From positions 1 to 38,440 of the forward strand of contig JAAWIS010000029.1 of the NCBI GenBank assembly GCA_022796475.1: DNA of 38,440 nucleotides, read 5' to 3'. A model generated the notes under the pieces. The model made no database searches. It saw only the letters and a program-made list of their open reading frames with translations, and was not told the DNA's origin. Shown here one piece after another: positions 33,666 to 38,440 of this stretch (position 1 is the stretch's first letter; each line of letters opens with the position of its first letter). Both the position numbers and the translations under genes were made by a program. This DNA comes from Lachnospiraceae bacterium. Lineage in GTDB: Bacteria > Bacillota > Clostridia > Lachnospirales > Lachnospiraceae.

Positions 33666-34100
33666 CTATTCCGTATTCACGTCCCCTTCATTGTTCTTAG
33701 CTTTTAACATAACAGTTTTTTTAAACTCGTCATAATTTCTAATATAATCTTCTTCTTTATAAATATCCGAAGCCAAAACCAACAAAACAGCATCCGGTGA
33801 AAAATCATACATTTCACGCCATATATCATTAGATACATATAGTCCTTCATATGGCTTCTCTAAATATACAACTTTTTTTTCATATCCGTTGTCTAGTAAT
33901 ATTTTGCATGTTCCATGTATACAAACTAAAATTTGCTCTAAACTTTTATGTGCATGAAATCCTCTACGAATATTTTCTTTTGTATTGTACATATAATATA
34001 CTCTCTTAATTTCAAAAGGTATATCGCTGTATTCTTCTAATGCTACCAACATACCTCTCTCATCTCCGTGTTGTTGAAACGCATATTTTATTACTTGCAT
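33666..34100 (-). CDS. fdtA: dTDP-4-keto-6-deoxyhexose 3,4-ketoisomerase, FdtA/QdtA-like
   Basis: This 144-residue single cupin carries the family marks: DERGMLVALEE, FEIKRVYYMYN, RGFHAHKSLEQILVCIHG (metal/active-site histidines) and GLYVSNDIWREMYDFS. FdtA and QdtA shift the keto group of dTDP-4-keto-6-deoxyglucose from C4 to C3. The substrate must come from RmlA/RmlB encoded elsewhere, since neither is in the window. ATG follows GGAGGATAGA and overlaps the ribosome-binding end of the upstream gene. Confidence 0.86.
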   Translation of the reverse strand: MQVIKYAFQQHGDERGMLVALEEYSDIPFEIKRVYYMYNTKENIRRGFHAHKSLEQILVCIHGTCKILLDNGYEKKVVYLEKPYEGLYVSNDIWREMYDFSPDAVLLVLASDIYKEEDYIRNYDEFKKTVMLKAKNNEGDVNTE

Positions 34101-34101
34101 T

Positions 34102-36663
34102 CTATCCTCCGATTTTCAATTTTTGAAATATCAGATATCCTGTTTCAAAATTTAGCAGCTTCTGTATCTTGTTTTTTTTCTCCATTTGCTTTAAGAAAAT
34201 ATCTAAGTTTATTTCTGTACTATTTTTTTCAAATATTATCCCATCCTTTTTCAAATCAAATGATGCTATCTGTTGTGCAATTTTTTCTAGCTGTGAATCA
34301 ATTTCAATAAAGTGTTGTTCTACTTTTCCGGTGTCTATACTAATCTCATATAAGCATTTTTCTAAAATATTCATCATAAAAATCTTGCTGTTGAGATATG
34401 ATATATTGGAAAACGTATTATATTTCCACCAACCTGATTCAATTTTATCTCCACAAATTGAATCACTAAAATCCGCTTTTTTCAATTCACAGGTTTGTAT
34501 ATTGAATTCTTTAATCTCTTGTTCTGAAGATTCTGGAATCATAAATAAACTATTCTCCATTAGAATGCTATCCCATATTTTCATTTTAACATCGTAATAG
34601 CAAGAAATATCAGAAACTCTATTTGTGCTTATATCATCCATATTAATTAAAATAATTTTTCCATATTTATCTAGTAAAATCATTTCTTGGTTAGTTAATT
34701 TACACATTGTTACATATTGATTCGTGACGTTTCCAATATTAATAGTTTTACCTGTTTCTGTACTCAAATTAAACTCAAAAATTGTATTGCTATTACAGAT
34801 AGGCAAATAAATTTTATCATTAAACTGCGTATATCTCGATGTAAAAATCGGAAGATCTTTTTTCGACAATTGTGATATTATATCAAATTCTAAATATTCT
34901 ACCTCCTTAGTATCGGTATTAATTTTAAGGATATAGGAATAGGAAATTGGAAATAGATATATCCATTCCTTCCACTTTAAACAAATCTTAAATTTTTCTC
35001 CTCTATTTTCGCATTCATTAAAATGAATACAAGAAAATGTTTCATGGATAATATGATAGAAAAATATAGTTGTTCCTCTTGAAGGTATCAATACCAATTC
35101 GTCTTTTACTTTTTTTAAACTATAAAAAGATCCATGCTTTTTCTCGTTGTTAGGTATTCCGATAATCTTTTTTACTTTTTTCGTCTTTAAACTATATTCG
35201 CATAAAAAGTTATAAAAAAAAGAAACAAGCCATATACTATCTTTTTCTACTTCAAAGATGCCATTTGACCATAAGAAAAATTTAAATTTACTGGAATTTT
35301 TCTTATTAAGATAATCAACATTTTGATACATAATAGGCTGCCCTGTTTCTTGATACAATTGCACAATCGAACTGCCATCCCCATAATACCCATCACTCAA
35401 AGCAATCGCCCGATCTAGATCCACCGTATCATCATAAATCCCCCATCCCTGCCTGCAATATTCTTCTACAATCCGATCATACCGTTTCTCTAATTCCGGT
35501 CTTACTGAAACAATTGTGGCACGAAATAACGGATGGGGCCTCCAAAGCAGCGCCACCTCTTCCTGATTTTTCTGAAATACTTCCAGTACATCTTCTATCT
35601 TGTCCAGCATCTTTTCCCCATACCGCAAAAGAGCTGTCAAACCAGTGTTATAAAATATGATTTTTTTCCAATTTCCATCTTCTTTCTCAATCACATTACG
35701 CCACTCTTTGGGAACTGATACATCTTCTTTTTTTGTTGTCAGTACCTTATCCATCTTAGGCGAACCTAATCCCAGTATCTTTTCTTCCCAATACTTTCTT
35801 GTATCTCCACCTGAATGTTCCTTCATAAAATCAGTCAGTACATTCACGTATATTTTTTTCATATTTTCTGATTGTACAATCGCCTTATCTGCATTAATAA
35901 TTCCTTGCGTAATGCAAAAATGCTTCATGCCTTCCACATCTGCTTCATTATCTGGATCTATCTCTCCCAGTATGAAATATGGAATATAAATTAGTTGATC
36001 TGTAAATTTTTTTAAATTCCCGGAATAAAAGAATGGGTGGACGCTGGTTACAGTATTATTATTATCATATGGATTATGGATAAAAATCATATCTGGCCTG
36101 CGTTCCTCAAAATCATATTCGTCATATCTTGTAATTGGAACGTATTCCGGATATAAATCTCCTTCGTAATGCTCTTCCTGGAAACTTCCGTCTGGATTTT
36201 TATCGTAATATGGAATGGGAATCACGTAAGCATCTGTATCCTCATCCTGATCTGCTGCTTTCCACACGCTTTCTAAAGAGTCCCACATAGAAGCCTTGTA
36301 TGGCAGAAATACCACTTCTTTCCTGTCATCTGGCATATTGTATTGGATTTGATTTTGTAGATCAGTAAGCTGCTTCCTGATTTTTTTTGAAATCTTTCGG
36401 CAGGCATTCTCATCTGCCGTAGCAATGCTCATTTGATAGATTTTTTCACAATAGTCCTCCAAAATTTCTACAAGAGGACGATATTCTTCTTCAAATTTTT
36501 CCAGATATGTACCAATCTGTATTGCTGCATCCTGACACTGTATAAACACATCGGCCAAATCTTCCGGGGCTGCTGGAAGAGATTTTACAACAGAGCTATT
36601 GGCCTCCATCATTGTATTAAGTAACTTTAATAGATCCTTTTTTTTATGCCGCTCCAATATCAT
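34102..36663 (-). CDS. Large CDP-glycerol-transferase-like protein with C-terminal beta-propeller
   Basis: Of 853 residues, 1-120 are helical. ~125-445 form a GT-B/CDP-glycerol glycerophosphotransferase-like domain with FHNPYDNN-type loops, FYNTGLTALLRYGE, LLWRPHPLFRA and the donor-site DGYYGDGSSIVQLYQETGQP. From ~460 to 830 there are five to six similar blades (LCEYSLKTKKVKKI, ILKINTDTKEVEYL, FEFNLSTETGKTI, KEFNIQTCELKK, YEISIDTGKVEQH), fitting a beta-propeller. It is the first gene of the operon, with ATG behind GGGGAGG. Base composition shifts to much richer A/T at about 35,330, at the domain border. Confidence 0.8.
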   Translation of the reverse strand: MILERHKKKDLLKLLNTMMEANSSVVKSLPAAPEDLADVFIQCQDAAIQIGTYLEKFEEEYRPLVEILEDYCEKIYQMSIATADENACRKISKKIRKQLTDLQNQIQYNMPDDRKEVVFLPYKASMWDSLESVWKAADQDEDTDAYVIPIPYYDKNPDGSFQEEHYEGDLYPEYVPITRYDEYDFEERRPDMIFIHNPYDNNNTVTSVHPFFYSGNLKKFTDQLIYIPYFILGEIDPDNEADVEGMKHFCITQGIINADKAIVQSENMKKIYVNVLTDFMKEHSGGDTRKYWEEKILGLGSPKMDKVLTTKKEDVSVPKEWRNVIEKEDGNWKKIIFYNTGLTALLRYGEKMLDKIEDVLEVFQKNQEEVALLWRPHPLFRATIVSVRPELEKRYDRIVEEYCRQGWGIYDDTVDLDRAIALSDGYYGDGSSIVQLYQETGQPIMYQNVDYLNKKNSSKFKFFLWSNGIFEVEKDSIWLVSFFYNFLCEYSLKTKKVKKIIGIPNNEKKHGSFYSLKKVKDELVLIPSRGTTIFFYHIIHETFSCIHFNECENRGEKFKICLKWKEWIYLFPISYSYILKINTDTKEVEYLEFDIISQLSKKDLPIFTSRYTQFNDKIYLPICNSNTIFEFNLSTETGKTINIGNVTNQYVTMCKLTNQEMILLDKYGKIILINMDDISTNRVSDISCYYDVKMKIWDSILMENSLFMIPESSEQEIKEFNIQTCELKKADFSDSICGDKIESGWWKYNTFSNISYLNSKIFMMNILEKCLYEISIDTGKVEQHFIEIDSQLEKIAQQIASFDLKKDGIIFEKNSTEINLDIFLKQMEKKNKIQKLLNFETGYLIFQKLKIGG

Positions 36664-36732
36664 TGCCTCCCCATTAAAAGACTCTCTCTTTCAGATGTGC
36701 TATTACTACTATATCTTTTACTTTTTATATCA

Positions 36733-36758
36733 ATTAAGGCTGCAAATCAAACCTTAAT
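36733..36758. promoter_or_regulatory. Inverted repeat in the presumed promoter region of the glycan operon
   Basis: ATTAAGG (36733..36739) and CCTTAAT (36752..36758) form a perfect 7-bp dyad about 70 bp before the first glycan gene. On the minus strand TTGATT lies in the dyad loop and TATAAA 15 bp later, a weak promoter-like pair. It could be an operator; no cognate regulator is identified. Confidence 0.4.
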
Positions 36759-36824
36759 CTGTTTTTATTAAATTCTAATTTTTTACATTTTAAAATCCGT
36801 ATCAAATTCCTATTGTGCTTTTCG

Positions 36825-37080
36825 TTTGAATAGAACCTTTTTTACACAAATAAGGTACATTGGTCACCCTCTCCGGTGATGCATAAATCTCTGCTTCGCT
36901 CCTTAGTACATCATGGAAAAATTCCATGTTCCCAAGGTCCTGGCATACCCAATCCGCAGTAGGCTCTTGCCTTAGCTGCCTTCTAATGCCGACTTGATTT
37001 TGATATAATCATAAACAGTCCTGCCAGTCCATTTTCTGGTAAAATTGCGGTTTTGCCCCAATTTACCTGGTAAGCTGTTT
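36825..37080 (-). ncRNA. Candidate guide RNA (omega-RNA-like) downstream of the TnpB-like gene
   Basis: The ~250 bp after the TnpB-like stop codon hold no gene but are structured. CATGGAA-AAA-TTCCATG is a perfect 7-bp hairpin (36912..36928), TCACC-CTCTCC-GGTGA another (36864..36879), and GTAC/TAAGG blocks around them can pair. TnpB and its nuclease-dead relatives use a guide RNA made from exactly this position, with the scaffold at the 3' end of the gene and the guide following it. On the minus strand the structured part ends near TTCTATTCAAACG (about 36825). Scaffold end and guide are not determined; RNA existence is inferred. Confidence 0.45.
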
Positions 37081-38391
37081 CTATGATCCGCCATTCTCCT
37101 GCCCACGCTTTTTTGCATTGCAGGCTGCATTTGTTCTTTCTTCTGCCTGAAAACCACAGGATAAGCAAACAAATCTTCCATCCCGTTTCTTACCTGGTTC
37201 CCCGCATCGGCTGCACTCATTACTGATATCTTTGCCCATAACTTCAACAATTTTAATGGACTGCTGCCTGCACTTTTGTTTTAAACGGCTGCGGATATAT
37301 CCTCTTTGCCACAAGGTTACAGAGTGATTAATTGATTTGCTGACACCAGAGGGCTTAGAACCTGGAAGCTTTGGAAGATATAAGGTTTCTGGTTTTTCAG
37401 TCTGAAGAAATCGGTTTAACTCCTGATTGATATAGCTGTGGAGCTGTTCCTCATACCGATTTTTTGTTCGGTTATATTTTTTTCTTCCTGGATTATTCTC
37501 TTTGTTCCGATAGTAGCTCCCTGCCTGCTTCCGAATCCAATCCGCATATTCCATGTGATACTCACCAAATTGTACCCCATACTTGTGGCCCTGATCGGTA
37601 GTCAGCATATCCTGCATTCCCATAGCTAATCCTACTTGATTCCTGTAATCCGGATGGCTGCGAACCGCCACGTAAACAGGAACATGAATTTTCAGCTTCC
37701 TCTCTTTGGGATATAACTGGATATAAAGCTGGGACTGATACTGGTTGTTATCTGTTAATGGAACAAATATCCGTTTTCTCTTTTCCTTAATAGAAAGGTA
37801 GATTCCATGGTTTCCATACCGGTATGCCCGCTCTCCTGCTGAAAATCCCTCTGCTCCCTTGGTATGAAGCTTTTCCTGATGCTTCCTTGCCTGACGGCGA
37901 AGATAGTTTTGAAGCTTTTTAATCTCTACTTCCTGCTCCAGCTTTTCTCTCTGTTTTTGCATATCACCTGAAAGAATGATTTCCTTCCGGTTTAAGACAG
38001 ATTCAAACGCCCCTCCTGCCTTCATAAGAAAACGAAGATAATGCTTTTCTTCTGGGGTGAAATTTTCATTCTGTCCGATCCGCTTCTGAATGATTTCCCT
38101 TACCCTGGTCCATTGGCCTTTGATATCACTTAAAGCCTCAAAAACTGCCAGATAAAAGTATACGGAAGGCAGCCCTAATTCTTTCCTTAAGCCGCTGTTA
38201 GTCATTTCATTCTGGATCGTATATCCAGGGTAAAGCTTCGGCAGGCTGGAAGGGCCGCTATAGCGTTGGTATACATACTCCTTGACCTTACTGTAGTCAG
38301 CGGCAATTTCCAGAAGTTTTCTCATATCTTCTTCCGAAATCGGCTCTTTGTTATACTGATGAACGGTCTTGCATACGGTATTTCGCGGCAT
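37081..38391 (-). CDS. TnpB-like protein with all three RuvC acidic residues replaced (nuclease-dead, TldR-like candidate)
   Basis: This 436-residue protein of the IS605/IS607 OrfB (TnpB) superfamily has an N-terminal beta/helical region, a long helical bundle (~95-180), a split RuvC fold and a zinc ribbon (Cys393, Cys396, Cys409, Cys412: CSRCG, CLSCG). RuvC-I reads VGLAMGM with Ala256 where active TnpB has Asp. RuvC-II reads TLYLPKLPG with Pro340 in place of Glu. RuvC-III reads ERTNAACN with Arg419 in place of Asp. The frame is intact over full length, which argues for selected function without cleavage. No TnpA is seen. The start follows AAGGAATCAAA. Confidence 0.85.
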   Translation of the reverse strand: MPRNTVCKTVHQYNKEPISEEDMRKLLEIAADYSKVKEYVYQRYSGPSSLPKLYPGYTIQNEMTNSGLRKELGLPSVYFYLAVFEALSDIKGQWTRVREIIQKRIGQNENFTPEEKHYLRFLMKAGGAFESVLNRKEIILSGDMQKQREKLEQEVEIKKLQNYLRRQARKHQEKLHTKGAEGFSAGERAYRYGNHGIYLSIKEKRKRIFVPLTDNNQYQSQLYIQLYPKERKLKIHVPVYVAVRSHPDYRNQVGLAMGMQDMLTTDQGHKYGVQFGEYHMEYADWIRKQAGSYYRNKENNPGRKKYNRTKNRYEEQLHSYINQELNRFLQTEKPETLYLPKLPGSKPSGVSKSINHSVTLWQRGYIRSRLKQKCRQQSIKIVEVMGKDISNECSRCGEPGKKRDGRFVCLSCGFQAEERTNAACNAKKRGQENGGS

Positions 38392-38412
38392 TTTGATTCC
38401 TTAACAATTCTC

Positions 38413-38440
38413 ATTCTCAAAAAGTGTAGGTTTTGAGAAT
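38413..38440. repeat. Perfect 10-bp inverted repeat upstream of the TnpB-like gene
   Basis: ATTCTCAAAA (38413..38422) and TTTTGAGAAT (38431..38440) flank an eight-base loop, 22 bp before the TnpB-like start codon at the window edge. It may be an operator, a leader hairpin or an insertion-sequence end; the flank needed to decide is outside the window. Confidence 0.6.

Noticed and set aside
36972-37250. Separate leftward small gene overlapping the end of the TnpB-like gene
   Set aside because: It lies mostly in another frame of the zinc-ribbon region, with no ribosome binding site and atypical composition.
37081-38391. Ordinary active IS605-type transposon
   Set aside because: No tnpA is present, none of the three catalytic acids is in place, and clear insertion-sequence ends are not seen.
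1-38440. tRNA or rRNA genes
   Set aside because: I looked for clover-leaf-like or conserved rRNA segments by eye and found none; a dedicated scan could still find a degenerate one.

Overview
The window looks like a chromosome segment from a low-GC Gram-positive anaerobe, most likely a Lachnospiraceae-type clostridium. The evidence is AT-rich DNA, strong AGGAGG-type ribosome binding sites on nearly every gene, TTGACA/TATAAT promoters, a Gram-positive LexA (DinR) box and the gene families present. The genus cannot be read from the sequence alone.

Region 1 (1 to about 6,100) is one end of a prophage or prophage-like integrated element. A leftward early operon carries a SprT-like metalloprotease, small phage proteins, a Bro-N antirepressor, an XRE protein and a protein with an N-x-G pentapeptide repeat that runs off the left edge. 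It diverges from a rightward cI-like repressor, a membrane protein and a tyrosine integrase. The divergent control region has two perfect sigma-A promoters and three 15-bp operator-like dyads. Beside it is a compact leftward unit: a LexA-box promoter, a 33-residue protein gene and an intrinsic terminator. That unit is convergent with the repressor gene and overlaps its 3' end.

Region 2 (6,351 to 36,663) is a 30-kb block of about 25 genes, all leftward, many overlapping or translationally coupled. It is a surface-glycan or protein-glycosylation locus. Recognisable sub-pathways are: a Wbp-like UDP-diacetamido-uronic acid route (dehydrogenase, oxidoreductase, aminotransferase, left-handed beta-helix acyltransferase); an FdtA/FdtB-like dTDP-3-amino-3,6-dideoxyhexose route; an ATP-grasp ligase, ThDP enzyme, SDR and HAD module of unknown product; and a pentose-phosphate-like set (RPE-like epimerase, SIS isomerase, nucleotidyltransferase-kinase fusion, HAD phosphatase). 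There are also a radical SAM and aldo/keto reductase pair and several glycosyltransferases. No flippase, polymerase or initiating membrane transferase is present. A Rossmann-like domain recurs in at least eight of the proteins, alone or fused at either end. One sulfatase-like gene is broken by a run of eight G, which suggests a phase-variation switch.

Region 3 (36,664 to 38,440) holds a leftward TnpB-like gene. Its zinc ribbon is intact, but all three RuvC acidic residues appear to be replaced (Ala, Pro, Arg). A structured non-coding stretch follows it, between this gene and the glycan operon. This resembles the nuclease-dead TnpB-like repressors (TldR), and it is the most promising candidate here for an undescribed RNA-guided regulator of a surface locus.
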